From Amborella trichopoda (taxonomy: Eukaryota > Streptophyta > Magnoliopsida > Amborellales > Amborellaceae), in contig NW_006497560.1 in assembly GCF_000471905.2 (NCBI RefSeq), forward strand, positions 1,927,659 through 1,991,658: a DNA stretch of 64,000 nt, read 5' to 3'. Every line of letters begins with the position of its first letter. The stretch's first letter is position 1. The notes below the pieces were generated by a model. The model ran no database searches. It saw only the letters and a list, made by a program, of their open reading frames with translations, and had not been told where the DNA came from. The position numbers and the translations under genes are program-made. This document shows, piece by piece, positions 1 through 12,564 of this stretch.

Positions 1-1856
1 AGAAAGCAATCATCTTATAGACAAACAGGCATTAAAGCAACTCCAGATCATCTCTGAAAGATCACGCAAATTCTAAGACAGCAGCATGGATTATTTTGAA
101 GTTCCACAAATTGTTAGGAAGGGGCAAATCTATCATTTTGCACACTATTTTCTCATTTCTTTTAATTCAATTGAATCTTAATTTTCAGCAATTAAGTTTT
201 ATTTTGATTAATCCACCCATATTTGAGCACAACTCTATATATATCACGTACTCTCATTGTACAAAAAACCCTTCGCCAAATGAACTTTTGCTTAATAAAA
301 TCTCTATTTCTTTTTACTGTTGGGTCACATTTTGAGAGAGAGAGGAAGGAGAGAGAAACTTTTGGATCTTTACCCCTAGGCTCAACGTAAATCTTTCTCT
401 CTCTTCTTTTCTTTTCTTCTTCTCTCTCTTCTCTCCTTCTTCTTCTTCTTCGTCTGAGCTTCTCTCAAAGGCTATGCACGGCAGTGGCAGTGTCGTGCAT
501 GCCTCTTTCTTTTCTTTTTCCCCCTCCTGTGATTTCATAGGTCGCGCATGGCTAATGCATCGCCATGCGCGAGCTTCTTGCTCCTTCTTTTCGTTTATCT
601 CTGTCTCTCAACAATGCTTGCAGATGGCTCTGCTCATTGCCATCCGCAGATGTGTCCTCGACATCTCAGCGAAGAGCGCAGATGGCGAAGCCTATTGCCA
701 CCTACAGGGGTCTTCCCCGATGGCACGCCTATCACAGAGGGTGATGCCTATCGCCACCCGCGAAGAGTCCCGGCAACACCTATCACCGTCCACAAGCTCC
801 TTTCATGCACTCGACACCTATCGCCGTCTGCAAGCTTCCTTCATGCGCTCGGTGCCTATCGTCATCCACAAGTATCATTCTTTCTTCCCGTGCTTATCGT
901 CGTGTGCCTAAAAGGAACTATCGTCGCGTGCTTCACAAGTGGTTATCGTCGCGTGCTTCACAGGAGGCTATTGCAGCCTGCGAAGGGGCGTGCTAACTTC
1001 GCGTGTTGTCAACGGCAAAGCCTAGTGCCCTCTGTAGTACACTGCTAACACTCTAGCCGTGAGCAGTAGTGTCTAGTGTTGTCCAAGGGCCGTGACACTT
1101 CTACTCCACGATTGTGGGTGGCGATGCCTATGCCATCAGAACCCCATCTCTTTGTCATCTAGTGCCTTCTCTTCATTCTCTTCTCTTCTCACTTGAGTGG
1201 GGGTAGACCCAGCCTAGCATTGCCAAAGCAGTCTAGCTATCGAGCAGTTTTTCCGTTGTGCTGGTCCTGATTACCATGCCCGTCTCGCTGCCACACCAGA
1301 TTAGGACAATCGTATCAGTCTCGGTTTCGAGTAGTATTGTCGTCGTGCTAGTCCTGAGTGCCATGCCCATCTTGCTACCACTCCGAGTTGGTCACTGGTT
1401 TAGCTATCATGCTAGTCTCATCCCCTTATCAAATTGTCTTTTCTACCTTTATTCGAACCTTCCACTTCATCACCCTCACTTACCAATGTGCATTTCCCTA
1501 AGACAAGGGTGGGTCCTTCGGCCCACTTGTCTTGCAAGTTAATTGTGATAATGTTGTGCAGAAAACAAGGAGATTGCAAGTCAAGATAGGCGATTTCGGA
1601 CCTGTTGAAGATGTTGGGGGGCTTTTCGTCGTGATCTAAGAGGGCTTCCACGTGAGTAAGCCCAAGTAAGTCACGGACTCAGGTGAGGTTGGTCCCCACC
1701 TCACGTTAAAATTCCTCTCTCACTAATTGGACACTTTCCCTTGTTCTCTGAAGGAGGTTCCTAAGAGAGCGATCTCAAGTCCCTAGTTTTTCAAACCCGA
1801 GACACGTGTCAATCGGTCACCTAGAACTAGAGAGGCGAGATTGTGGCACCTAACTT
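1..1856 (+). repeat. 5' LTR of element A (3' part of U3, R, U5)
   Basis: The sequence aligns throughout with the other plus-strand LTR at 5,815-7,414 plus 27,010-28,293. It has a TATA box near 234-244, a polyadenylation signal AATAAAA at 294-300, a CT-rich tract at 330-460, and a U5 array whose units contain TATCGTCGCGTGCTTCAC (600-1,000). It ends with GGCACCTAAC. The U3 start lies left of the window. The U5 array is of the type shared with element D and differs from that of B and E. Confidence 0.85.
230..300 (+). promoter_or_regulatory. LTR promoter TATA box and poly(A) signal of element A
   Basis: CTATATATATC lies at 234-244 and AATAAAA at 294-300, the same spacing as in the other LTRs (for example 46,208 and 46,268 in element E). 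Transcription would start about 30 bp after the TATA box and read plus. R is then short, roughly 50-90 bp. Confidence 0.7.
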
Positions 1857-2821
1857 GCTATCCATGGTCATCTCCACGCGTAACCCAATGTCATGAGCAA
1901 CCATCGTCATGCGCAACTCAATGTCGAATTCTACCATCACTGTGGGTAGGCCAACACCACGCACAATCATTGCTACGAGCGGCATGCTACTGAGAATGGC
2001 TATCGCCGTAAGAAGCTTAATGCCACGCGAGGCAAAACTACATGCAACTCAGTGTCACGCATGCCCTTGTCATGCTCCGGTTCCCATCATCCCTAATTCT
2101 GAAGGGGCATTAACTCTCGCGCCTCATCGGTTTCCCCAACAGTCGCTCCTCGTTGATGGTCGACCTTCTCACAGCCTTCCGCCTCCCCCACAAACCTTCT
2201 AGTTTTGTTGAAAAATCTCCACCGTCCGTTGGGAACACCTGTCTGACCCTGTTCTTTCCCCGTCTGGTGTTTCTTCTCCTCGTTGGGAACTCACTCCTAC
2301 TCACCGGGAAACCCTTCCTCTTCTATTCCCTCTCTTCCACCGATGACCGAAGCTAATTAAAATCCACCAGAATTCTTCTAGAAGTTCCCTTGTGACCCTA
2401 TTGGTTTCCCGTCTTCCTTCTTCGCACTCCTCTATCTACTGGAAAAATCGTAGAGTTTTTAGTAAAGAGGCACTGTACTTTTCCTTCCCAACCGCTGAAT
2501 GCAAGATCGTCAGAAGTCCACCAAAGACTCCCTGTGCACATCGAAAATAGTGTCACAACCTGATGACGCCACTTTTTCTCTCACGATAGCATCAATGGCC
2601 ATCGTTCTTCATCGAAAAAGTCTCGAAGAAGCCCTGTGAAGCTCCCTGTTCCCTGCTCGAGAGGCCTGTACACTCTCTAAAGAAGTTCGCAAGCACTCCG
2701 CCAAAGCTTACAACTCACTGAAGTTCGCTGAAGGGCTCCTGAGCACCTGCACACTGTGGGTTTTAGCCGAGAAACTCTTGTCGAAAGTCTTGATAGAAGC
2801 TCCGACTCTCCTTAAAAATTC

Positions 2822-2881
2822 TCTTCATTGTTTACCTTTCGGTAAAACAATAAAATGGGTGTTTTACCCCCTTTATACTCA
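2822..2881 (-). promoter_or_regulatory. Internal antisense promoter of element A (TATA plus stem-loop)
   Basis: On the minus strand GAGTATAAAG (2,871-2,880) is followed by GGGGTAAAAC and a hairpin, TTGTTTACC-GAAA-GGTAAA. The same TATA, GGGGTAAA and hairpin order occurs in elements B, C, D and E. The promoter points antisense to the element. In B and D the same promoter lies about 0.9 kb upstream of a PMD open frame; in A that part is not present. Confidence 0.6.
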
Positions 2882-2984
2882 AAAGTGCCACGAAGTGCCC
2901 CTCACAAGTTTGAAATGATGCTTCGGTCCTTGTCATCAGACAGCGATAGGTCCAAGTCAGGATTGGTCAAGCCCGAGGCCCAAA

Positions 2985-3235
2985 TGCAATTTGCTGCCAC
3001 CTATGCCTCATGAACCTTCTGTTGTCGCCATGCCTTATCTCCACGCGCTTCATCATGGGGCTATCGCCGCGCGCTTCATCAAGGGGTTATCGCCGCGTTC
3101 TCCATCAAGGGGTTATTGCTGCCTGCTCGATCAAGGGACTCTCGCTGCATGCTTCATGGTGGAGCTATCACTGCAGGCTTCACTAAGAGCTTAACACCAC
3201 GCACTTCATCAAGGGCCTAATGTCTCGTGCGTCAT
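2985..3235 (+). repeat. Array of roughly 27-bp units, 'GGCTATCGCCGCGCGCTTC' type
   Basis: About eight degenerate units contain TATCGCCGCG and CTTCATCAAGG. The motif closely resembles the U5 array of the same element (TATCGTCGCGTGCTTCAC, 880-960). It also resembles, in reverse complement, the array at 43,565-43,790 in element D. Confidence 0.7.
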
Positions 3236-3404
3236 CCAAAACTCAGTGCCGTACACGTGCGTTAGCACTCCCATTTGGACCATCATTCTGCATCCCCAAG
3301 GACTTCATTCCCTGCACTGTACTGCTCACTCCTCAAGAAGTCGAGTCTTCAGTTATGGCTTTGCTCCCCCATGGAATCACATGCCCTTGCCACCTAAATG
3401 ATCT

Positions 3405-4610
3405 AGGTGCACGACCTTGAACTACATGGTCCAAACTATATGACGTTAAACTGCATCGAAGGTCTAGTTGCACGACCTTAAACAACATAGTCCTCATTGC
3501 ATGACTCTAAACTGCATAACCATGGTCCAGCTGTATGAGTCATTCTTATCTCTTCAATCCCAATGAGGTTGGTGAAAACTGCCTTTACGACGCCCATTAT
3601 CCCCAGTGGAGTTAGAGTCATTCTTATCTCTTCAATCCCAATGAGGTTGCACCTGTGCTCTGGCCTACAATTCTCAGCGAAGTTACATGCATATTGTTGC
3701 TCATTATCCCCGTGGAGTCATGCTTACCCCTTCAATCCCCTTGGATCAGTCGCGCACCAAACTATCATATCCCCAAGAGTCGGGTTACTCTCCATGAGCC
3801 ATGGTGTTCCATCTTTTACCTTAGGAGTCCTACTTGTCCCCTAATCTCCAGTGAAGTCTACTTCTCCATCTAAACCCCTTGCTAGTTTTAACCATCTTTA
3901 TTGCCAAGGGAGTAGGATTGCGATCCACAGACTTATTCCCCATGGAGAATCACCTACATGGAAACCCACCTAAATGGTCTAGGTGCGCGACCCTAAATAT
4001 GACCTTTAACTATAGCAGAGGTCTAGTTGCATGACCCTAAACTGCATGGTCCTAGTTGAATGACTTTAAACTACATATCCATGGTCCAAGCTATATGACC
4101 TTAAACTATAGTGCACGTCCTGGCCCCATGATGTTAAACTGCTTCACACAAGTCTAGGAGGCATGACCTTAAAAGATGCCCCACACATGCGCACATACCC
4201 CTTACATGCATCTTCACACACGTCTTCCTTAACCGACCTGTCCGTGTGCGTGCACCACCCTCATTGCTTCCCCAGTGAGTCTACTCACTTCATTACCACC
4301 ATCCATCATTCCCTAGGGTGTCTCACCCATGCTCACAAAACTACGAACCATCCCGCCATCCATACTCGTCGTCAGTTAGTGGGTCATCACTTTCCACCCA
4401 CCACACATACATCGTCCATCGTTCACTGGTAGCTTCATGCCATCTCCCCAAAGTGAGTCAAAACCACCACCATACTCACTCCATGGCCTCCACAGACTAC
4501 CATTCAACACCACCATGGTCCAATGTAAGACCCTAAACTATAGTGAATGTCTTGGCTACGTGATGTTAAAAGGTTTTGCAAAGGTCTCAAAGGCAAGACC
4601 TTAAGCTCGT
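3405..4610 (+). repeat. Minisatellite of element A 3' region (roughly 35-bp subunits)
   Basis: Blocks at 3,405-3,535, 3,975-4,180 and 4,515-4,610 consist of units such as GCACGACCTTAAACTGCA, TGGTCCAAACTATATGACC and GGTCTAGTTGCA. The same unit occurs in B (12,190-12,530), C (31,530-31,930), D (43,030-43,420) and E (58,490-59,080). The blocks are separated by non-repeat text that is also conserved between copies. Confidence 0.75.
3545..3960 (+). repeat. tRNA-Arg-3'-end-like motif array in element A
   Basis: Repeated variants of ATCCCCAGTGGAGT occur, the clearest at 3,599-3,614. Weaker copies lie near 3,560, 3,700, 3,735, 3,842 and 3,930. The motif is complementary to the PBS of this family (GACTCCACTGGGGA). 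In element sense it reads like the tRNA primer, not like the PBS. Confidence 0.55.
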
Positions 4611-5100
4611 CTTCACATAAAAAAAAAAGAAAAGAAAAAATAACGAGCATGGTGTATACTTGCATAAGGGAACATCATGAGTAAAAATGATGGATGGGCA
4701 TGGTCACGAAACTATGAGTAAGAGAGTTCTGTGAAGATAAAGCCCGGGCACGGTGAAAACTCAAAACGGTGCCGTGAGTAAAAACGGATGAAAAGGGTAC
4801 ACATGATCGTAAGGTTATGGGTAAAAGAGCCAAAAAATAAAGGAGGTTGGTGAAAACTGCCTTTACGACGCCCCTTCCCTAGTCTAGGTGAAAACCCATA
4901 AAAGGCACTTGGATCAACAAAATGCATGTTGACGCAACATCACAGTCTCAGCTGGCACCCAATTGCCAAACAGGCGTAATTCTTGCTAATGAAGTCCACA
5001 CAAAATCCTTTACTGTCAGCATCCAATCACAACACAAAATGGCTAACTCGGGAGTGAGTGCCTCATAAGAACTCCCATACTTCAGCACCAAAAACAAAAA

Positions 5101-5250
5101 GATTCTCTGAGGGTGCGGGCGATGAACAATAAATCCTTAAAAAAAAAAATGAGTCCTTGAGGATGCGGGTGTTGAACAATAAATCCCTGAAAAACAAAAA
5201 CGAGTCCCTGAGGGTCCAAGCGAAAAACAACAAATCCCTCCAAAAATGCT
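5101..5250 (+). repeat. Three tandem units of about 50 bp
   Basis: Three successive units share 'gagtccctgagg', 'aacaataaatcc' and an A-rich end. I do not see this array in the other copies, so it is probably a local amplification in A. Confidence 0.6.
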
Positions 5251-5539
5251 AAAGACGCTCAATAAAGACAAGAGACTGACAAAGCTAGGGCGCAACCTAC
5301 CAGAGATTTCCGGGTGATGCCTCATTGTGCGGCCGCCTCGCCAAAATCCTTTCCTAGCCGGCAAGCCCAGACTTTTGGGACAAGCCAACAAAAAGCCCAC
5401 AACTGGACCTGGCAGGATGGGGCCCACAGAGCTAACCTGATTGTCAAAAGCAAATCTGATGTAGAAGCAAACAACGTTGACCAAAGGCTCTTTGGCTGTA
5501 GTGTCCTAAAGCATGGCACTTGGCCACCAAATAGGCTTG

Positions 5540-5760
5540 ATTCTGACCAACGAGGTCAACACAAAATCCTCAGCTACCAGAATCACAAGTAGTCCCTTGA
5601 GGATGAGGACTTGGACGGATCCCGCAAAAGTCTCTTCTCCCCCTAAAGTCTCCACGGATAGACCTGTACATTTCATCCAAACGTCTGAGCATCCTAGTTA
5701 CATCATTGTGTGGATTTATCCTCGACGTTCACGTGGTCCTGTGGCTAGGAAGAAAAAAGA
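5540..5760 (+). other. Conserved pre-LTR box of element A
   Basis: This stretch, with CAAAATCCTCAGCT, 'gaggatgaggactt' and TTCTCCCCCTAAAGTCTCCA, recurs just inside the 3' LTR of B (10,790-10,930 reversed), C (30,090-30,215 reversed), D (40,735-40,830 reversed) and E (60,290-60,500). It is one of the best conserved non-coding parts of the family. Function unknown. Confidence 0.55.
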
Positions 5761-5814
5761 AATAAAGTCTCATGTGGTCACTTCTCTCAAAGTACAACAT
5801 TTGGTGGGGCATAC

Positions 5815-7414
5815 TATTTGACGACATTTTTCAGCACCATGGGTCCCCGATGTGAAATAAAGGGAGAAGCCGATCAATAAAGCTGGACAAATAGTGGAAA
5901 TTTCGACAGTCTCAGAATGACTCTAAAACTGGCAAAGATCTTCATAAGGACTCTAAAAATTTTTCAACCAAGTTTCATCTCATTCTGACATGTCTAAGGT
6001 AGTGCAGACTGAGAAAACATTTCGGCAAAATCAACCTCTGGCACCTTGAAATGGACCCTCTCTATTTTCGATGCGTCAAATTGTTGTGAGACTAGCGCCA
6101 TTGGATCTGGTACGATTGAAAACCACTAAGGGTCAAATTTTTGCTTCAACGGACACCTTAAAAAGAAGTTATAGGCAAAAGACCAAAACCAAAGGAGCCG
6201 CACACTATTTCCGTCTGGCCACCCCGCAACTAAACTCCATTAAACGGTCACCATATCTCATTCATCCCGAGTCGGATGACGCTTGAATTTTGTGAGCATG
6301 TTCGTCTCGTCGAGATGAGCGTTTTCATGTGGCATGCCCCTCAACGGCGACCAAGTGTGAAGAAAAGCTAGAGAGAAGTTCACAATCCGTGAAGAAAGTT
6401 GCAGAAAAATCAACAGCGATAAACCTCGTTCGAGCGGCCAAATCACGACGCTCGCGAACCCAATCGTAGTGAAACTAGCTATTTCGTGTGAGTAAGGTCC
6501 ATGGATATCACTGGCCCAAACACCGTACATGAAGAATGACCAGATTTCACACACAAAGAAAATAAAGTGACTGTAAATTCTGACACCGGAATTTTAGATT
6601 TCGGCTAAAACTCAAAAGTTGTGAAATCTTTGTCCGGGCATGAAATCGAGCTGCGGTTGTTGCCGTGCGATTGTGGCAGAATTCTCACTGTGATCCAGTG
6701 AAGAAATCCCAAAAAAACATCAAGAAATAAGCGCAGTATTGATCGAAAGTTTACAAGATTCATCCAAATTTCAAGTGGCATGATCGTGGCTTAAAAACAT
6801 GATCCATGGCTCGAAGTGGGCATCAAATGAATCGCCATGATGAGCCCCATAAGAAAACAATCATCTTTCGGACAAACAGGTAATAGAGAAACCCTGGATC
6901 ATCCATGAAAGATCACGCATGTTCTAGGGTAGCAGTAGGAACTATTCTGAAATTTTTGCAATTGTTTGGAAGGGGCAAATCTGTTATTTTGCACCCATTT
7001 TTAGAATTTCTTTAATTCAGTTAAATCTTAATTTTCAGCAATTAGGTTTAATTTTGATCAATCCACCTATGTTTGGGCAAAACTCAAAAAAATTTCCATC
7101 TTTTCTCACTGTTGGGTCACATCTTGAGAGAGAGACAGAGAAAGAAACTTTTGGGTCGGTACCCTTAGGCTTGAGGTATATCTTTTACCTCTCTCTTCTC
7201 TTCTTGCCTCTCTTCTTCTCTCTCTTCTCTTTCTCTCTTGTTTGAGCTTCTCTCGGAGGCCATGCACGGCAGTGGCAGTGCCGTGCATGCCCCTTTTCTT
7301 CTTTCCCTTCCTGTGGTTTTGCAGGTCGTGCATGGCGATGGCAGCGCCATGCGTGAGTTTCTTTCTCGCTCTCTTCATTCGTTTCTATCTCTCGACGAGG
7401 TTTGCAGACGGCGC
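5815..7414 (+). repeat. 3' LTR of element A, left part (interrupted by element B)
   Basis: This starts with TATTTGACG after a conserved GGTGGGGCA purine-rich run (probable polypurine tract). It aligns to the LTR at 1-1,856 and to the starts of the other LTRs (TGTTTGAAC...CAGCACC). It stops in U5 at GGCGC (7,410-7,414), and the same LTR resumes at 27,010 after element B and a repeated GGCGC. Confidence 0.85.
7410..7414. other. Target-site duplication GGCGC, left copy (element B)
   Basis: GGCGC at 7,410-7,414 is repeated at 27,005-27,009. Removing 7,415-27,009 leaves a continuous LTR (GACGGCGC then TGCTCATTG) that matches GATGGCTCTGCTCATTG in the other LTR of A near 630. Confidence 0.85.
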
Positions 7415-8269
7415 TGGTTAGGTGCCACGATCTTGCCCTCCGAATCTAGATGACCTGGCGGCATGTATCTTGGGTTTCAAGGGAACCCGAGCCTTGAGAT
7501 CGCTCTCTTAGGAACCGTGCTAAAAAACAAGGCCAGGTAGACCAACCTATGAGAGAGGAATTTAAGGTGGGATCGGGACTAAGGCGGGCGGGCTCGCATG
7601 GGTGCCCTCTTAGATCACGATGAAAGCCCCTCAGTCATAAAACTGGCTCGGAATCGCTTCCCTTGGTCTATAGTCTCCTGTTTCTGCAATCACACACATA
7701 TGGCAAATGTTACTAGACAAGTGGGTCAAGGGAACCCACCTTACCTTTAGGTGAATGTACACGGGTGTGCACATTGAGAAAGAGGAAGAGAGGAATGAGA
7801 GAAGAAAGATTGGTGTTAGAAGAATTTGAATAGACGGTGAGACTGACACAGTGACTAAACTATTAAGTAATTGACCTGGTGTGGTAGTAAAACGGGCTCG
7901 GTAACTTAGACCGGCTCAACAAAATTACTACTAGACGACAGTACCAATACAGACAAGCTAGACATAATGGCTAGTCTATCGTCGCGATAAATTGGGCATA
8001 GTAACTCTAACCGGCACAATGACATTACGGCTAAACAATAGGACTATCATGGAAAATTAGTCTCGACCCCTCTTAATCAAACGAAAGAATAAAAGAACGA
8101 ATAGAGATCAGAAAGAGAGAGAAAATAAGAAGGATAAGAGAAGAAGAAGAGAATAAAAAGAAGGGGAGAAAGAGAAGGATAAGAGAAGAAGAGCGTGAGA
8201 GAGGATAAAGGGAAAAGAAAAGGTAAAGACAGACACAGGCGACAATGAGAGAAGGAGGCAGAAAATTTA

Positions 8270-8870
8270 GATTGCGTTGTGTCCCCGCCGGTTGTGATGG
8301 GTAGGGACAAAAAAGAAAAGACATAGGCAGCGACGCGCTTTCGCCGACTGTGACAGAAGGAAGGGGAGAGAAGATTCAGGCGGCGTTAAGCCTTCACCGA
8401 CTGTGTTAGAAGAAGAAGAAAGAGAAGAAATAGATGGTGTTGAGCCTTCATGGGCTGTGGTGGAAGAAGAGGAAAGAGAAGACACAGGTGGAGCTAAGCC
8501 TTCGCCGGCTGTGTTAGAAGAAGAATAAAGAGAAGACATAGAGGACATCGAGCCTTCATCGGCTGTGATGGAAGAAGAGGAAAGGGAAGACGTAGGTGGC
8601 ACTAAGCCTTCGTCAGCTGTGTTAGAAGAAGGAGAAAGAGAAGACATAGACGGTGCTGAGCTTTTGTTTGCTTTGTTAAAAGAAGAAAGGAAAGAAGACG
8701 CAAGCGACGCTGAGCCCTCGTCGGCTGTGTTAGAAGAAGACAAGAGATAGAGCACAGACGACAATGGACTTTGCCATCTAGGACACAAGAGAGACGAAAG
8801 AGAAAGAGCACAGACGGTAATAGACTTCACCGTTTGAGACACAAGAGAGACGAGAGAGTTTTGACAGAGG
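8270..8870 (-). repeat. U5 hairpin-repeat array, element B 3' LTR
   Basis: About ten units of roughly 55-60 bp contain variants of GCCTTCGCCGGCTGTGTTAG and a purine-rich spacer. Each unit corresponds to the CAGTCGG...CCGACTG unit of element E. Several units carry GGAGCTAAGC, a string that recurs next to the internal promoter of the same element (about 14,133 and 14,188). Long open frames across this array are an artefact of the repeat period. Confidence 0.75.
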
Positions 8871-9205
8871 CTCGACCTGCCATCCAGGTTAAGGCCCGAG
8901 TCACTGTTTGTGTCTCAGAAACAGGAATACATCACACTCAACAAGAGGTTCACCATGGGTAAATAGAGAAAAGAAAGAAGAGCAGGGAAAGAGAGACATG
9001 ACAGACTAGAGGAGGAAGGCAGAGAAAGGGATAAAGATGAAAGAAGGAAAGAGAAAGGGAGAGACGAGAGAGAAAATAAGAGCGAGATAGAGATGATAGA
9101 GAAAAGATGAGAAAAAAAGAGATAGAGATGAGAGAGAAAAGAGAAGAGAAAAAGAGAGATGGAGATGAGAGAGAAAAGAGAAGGAGAGAGAAAATTACCT
9201 TACCG

Positions 9206-9350
9206 AAGGGTACCGACCCTTTTCTTTTCTCTCCTCTCTCTCTCTCTCCAAGACGCACCCACAAATTAAAGCAAGAAGCCAAATTTTTATTGAATGAATG
9301 AAGGTTTAAGTCGAAGGTCCTTTACAATTAGGTTTTGCATGTTTATATAG
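9206..9350 (-). promoter_or_regulatory. LTR promoter, poly(A) signal and leader stem-loop, element B 3' LTR
   Basis: Read on the minus strand there is CTATATAAAC (9,341-9,350), AATAAAAA (9,284-9,291) and, after R, the perfect stem-loop AAGGGTCGGTACCCTT (9,206-9,221). The same three features in the same order occur in element E. Confidence 0.7.
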
Positions 9351-12189
9351 AACTGAGCCCAAACATGGGTGGATACTAAAAAATAGCTAAATTGATAATA
9401 ATTACAATTATTCTGAATTAAAGAAAATTAACAAAATAGGGTGCAAAATGACTATTTTGCCTCTGTTTAACAATTCATGAAATTCCATAATAGTCCATGT
9501 TGCTGCTCTAGAACTTGCGTGATCTTCCATGACTGATCCAAGGTTGCATTGATGTCCATTTGATCGGAAGATGATTGGTTTCTTATAGAACTTGGCGTGG
9601 CGATTGATTTGATGCCAATTTCGAGCCATGGATCGTATTTTTAAGCCACGATCAAGAGACTTGAAATTTACATGAATCTTGAAAACTTTGGATCGATAAT
9701 ACGCTATTTCGTCAATGTTTCTCCGTAATTTCTTTGCTGAAGTGCACTGAGCATGCCATCAAGATCGTGTGGCAACAAACGGGCCACTATTTGACGCCCA
9801 AACGAAGATTTCACAACTTTTGGGTTTTGGTCGAAATCTAGATTCTGGCACCCAAAATTTACAGTCATTTCATCGCCTTTTTGTGAAAAATCCAACCGTT
9901 CATCATGCACGGAGTTTGAACCAATGATAGCGGTGGACCTTACACACACGATGGAGTTAGTTTCGCTTTGATTTGATGTACGAGCGTCATGATTTGGTCA
10001 CTCAAGTCAAGCGTGTTACTGTTGAATTTTCTGCATTTTCTTCACGAATTAGCAACTTATTTCTAGCTTTTCTCCATGCTCAAATGTTGTCACGGGGTGT
10101 ACCATATATCGAAACGTTCGTCTTGACGAGACAAACACACTCACAAAATTTGAGTATGGTCTAACTCAGAACGAGTGAGATATGGGCCCCGAAAGTCACT
10201 GCGTGTGATTGTTAAAACAACAACCTTTAATGGTGTTTTTATGCAAGATGGCCACATGGGAATAGTGTGCAGCCTACCCCTTTTCAGTGTCTTACCCTTA
10301 ACTTTATCCTATAATGCCTGATTAAGCCGAAACTTGACCTGTAGGGTCGGATCCAATGGTGGTGGTCCCACGGCTGTTTGATGCATCAAAATATAGTTCC
10401 AGTTGTAAGGGTCCGTTTTGAGGTGCTAGAAGCCATTTTTCTGAAATTGTTTCTTTATGTTCACTGCCTTAGACATGTCAAATTTTGACGAAATTTAGCA
10501 AGTGGCCTTTTGGAGTGTTTATGAATATTTGACAAATTTTGGGGCTATTATGGGATTGTCGAGAATTCCGCTGTTTTAACACGCTTTGTTGACCAACTTC
10601 CTCTTTATTCTGCATCAAGGACCAAGGTGATGAAAACTTTGTTCAAACAGCTTGCCCCGCCGATTGTTGTGCTTTGATGGAAGCGAAAAGGACAACATTC
10701 GAAAAATTTCCATCGTCATTATTACTCTTTTCTTCCTAGCCACAAGACCAATGCTGCAACTAGGATGCTTAGATGTTGGGATGCATTGTTCACTGGTCCG
10801 TTCGTGGAGACTTTAGGGAGAGAAGATACTTTTTTGAGGGATCCTATCGAAGTCCTCACCCTTAGGGGACTAGTTGTGATTCTAACAACTCTGTACGGAC
10901 CTCGTTGGTCAGAATTAACCCTGTTTAGAAATTGGCTTCCATCTTGAAGGGCATTGTTCCCATTTGGTATGGGTTTTTTTGTATCCTCTGGTGTTGAGCC
11001 AAGTTTCGAGGATTTTTTGAATGGTGTGCTGAAGGGCCTTCTATCAGTGTCGTCTGCTTTGTGCACCAATTATACCTTGATGAGTAGGGTACCTCAGTTT
11101 ATCGAGGTGACCAGCTTTGGGTATAACCCCTACCCACTACTATGCAATTTCGACAATCAAGATACCTCTCGATCCTGATTATCGCACCAAAGTCATGGCT
11201 GACTTAGCTTTCTTGTGGTGTCTTCAACATTTTGGAGTGAGTTGGTAACCTTTTGGGAATGATGATATTTTTCATGAGACTTGTCTTGCTTTCTTGGCGA
11301 ATCTTCTGCTCATCGAGTCCTTATTGTAAATGGACACAGGCTGTCGAAATCTATCCTTCAAGCTCGTATCTTTTTTTAGTTTGGGTATTATGACACCATG
11401 GATTTTTCTTTTTAATATGGGTTGAAGCCGACTGCAGGGGTGAATGATGAATTAACCTGCTTATTGGTCCAAGCATCCTTTGTGGATTTTCACTTGGACT
11501 TGGGAAGCGGCATCGTAGAGACAGTTTTCACCAACTTCCTTTTATTTGGGGCTCCTTTACCCACTACCTTTCGGCCATGTCCACCCTTTTTTTTGCATTT
11601 GTACTCACGATGCCCTTTCGAGTTTTCACTGTGCCCAGGTTTTCATTTTTACAGAACTATCTTACTCAAGGTTTTGTGACCATGCCTGTCCGTCATTTTT
11701 ACTCATAGCGTTCCCTTGTCCAGGTGTACACCATGCCTGTTATATATATATATATTTTCTTATTTTTTTGAAGGCGTGTTTAGGGTCATGCCTTCGAGAC
11801 CTGTACGAAGCATTTTAATGTCATGCGGTCAGGACATGCACTATGGCTTAAGGTCATATACATGGACTGTGGTGGTGATGAATGGCAGTCTATGCAGGCC
11901 ATTGAGTGAGTATGGTGGTGGTTTTAGCTCACTTTAGGGAGATGGCGAGAGGCTACCTATGAAAGATGGCTAATGTATGATTGGAAAGTGGAAAGTGGTG
12001 ACCCACTAACTGACGATGAGTATGGATCGCAGAATGGCTTGTTGTTCTGTGAGCATGGGTGAGACTCACTAGGGAGTGATGGATGATGGCAATGCAGAAA
12101 GGTGGACTCACTGGGGAGTTGTTGAAGATGGTGTACACAGGAACAGGTCAGTTAGGAAAGGCACGCATGTGCATGTGTGTGGGGCGTAT

Positions 12190-12530
12190 TTAAGGTCATG
12201 CCTCCTGGACCTGTGCTAAGAAGTTTAACGTCATGCGGTCAGGACATGCACTATGGTTTTAGGTCATATAGCTTGGACTATGGCTATGCAGTTTAGAGCC
12301 CTGCAGCTTGAACCATGAAGTTTAAGATCGTGCAACTAAACCGCGGCTATAGTTTAAGGTCATATAGTTCGAACCATATTGCTAAGCCTTTTATCGTCAT
12401 GCAGCTAAGAGGTAGACTATAGTTTAGGGTCATATAGTTTGGACCATGTAGTTTAGGGTTGTGCACCTAGGCCAAGGCTATGCAGTTTAGGGTCAAGCAG
12501 CACGACCCATGGCATGGGTCGCCATGTGGG
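12190..12530 (-). repeat. Minisatellite of element B 3' region
   Basis: Units such as TTTAAGGTCATATAG, TTGGACCATG and CAGTTTAGGGTC repeat with a subunit of about 35 bp. They match the arrays of the other four copies. Confidence 0.75.
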
Positions 12531-12564
12531 TGAAGCTGCATTGGAAATAAGTTTGTAGATGGCA

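Larger units (their letters stand above)
1857..5814 (+). mobile_element. Element A 3' internal region (non-coding)
   Basis: This matches, in the same order, the 56.7-60.6 kb region of element E. It contains a decayed 5' part (1,857-2,820), an antisense TATA promoter (about 2,875), a CGCGCGCTTCATCAA-type array (2,990-3,235), PBS-complement motifs (3,545-3,960), a minisatellite (3,405-4,610), a stretch of repeated 'catgagtaaaa' text (4,630-4,900), a short 50-bp repeat (5,101-5,250) and the conserved pre-LTR box (5,540-5,760). The small open frames here have repeat-like composition and I do not regard them as genes. Confidence 0.75.
7415..10649 (-). repeat. 3' LTR of element B
   Basis: This 3,235-bp LTR runs from TGGTTAGGTGCC (reverse complement ends CACCTAACCA) to the reverse complement of TGTTTGAACAAAG at 10,649. 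It aligns to 24,177-27,004 over its length. Parts are a hairpin-repeat array (8,270-8,870), a purine-rich tract on the plus strand (8,945-9,205), a stem-loop (9,206-9,221), a poly(A) signal and TATA (9,284-9,350), then U3. It is about 400 bp longer than its partner, mainly because it has more array units. Confidence 0.88.

Noticed and set aside
5314-5821. Open frames of 92-102 residues in the conserved box
   Set aside because: The nucleotide box is conserved, but the frames are not kept in B, C, D or E.
8267-8842. 191-residue Ser-rich open frame on the minus strand
   Set aside because: It follows the period of the U5 hairpin array; composition is repetitive and the partner LTR does not keep the frame.
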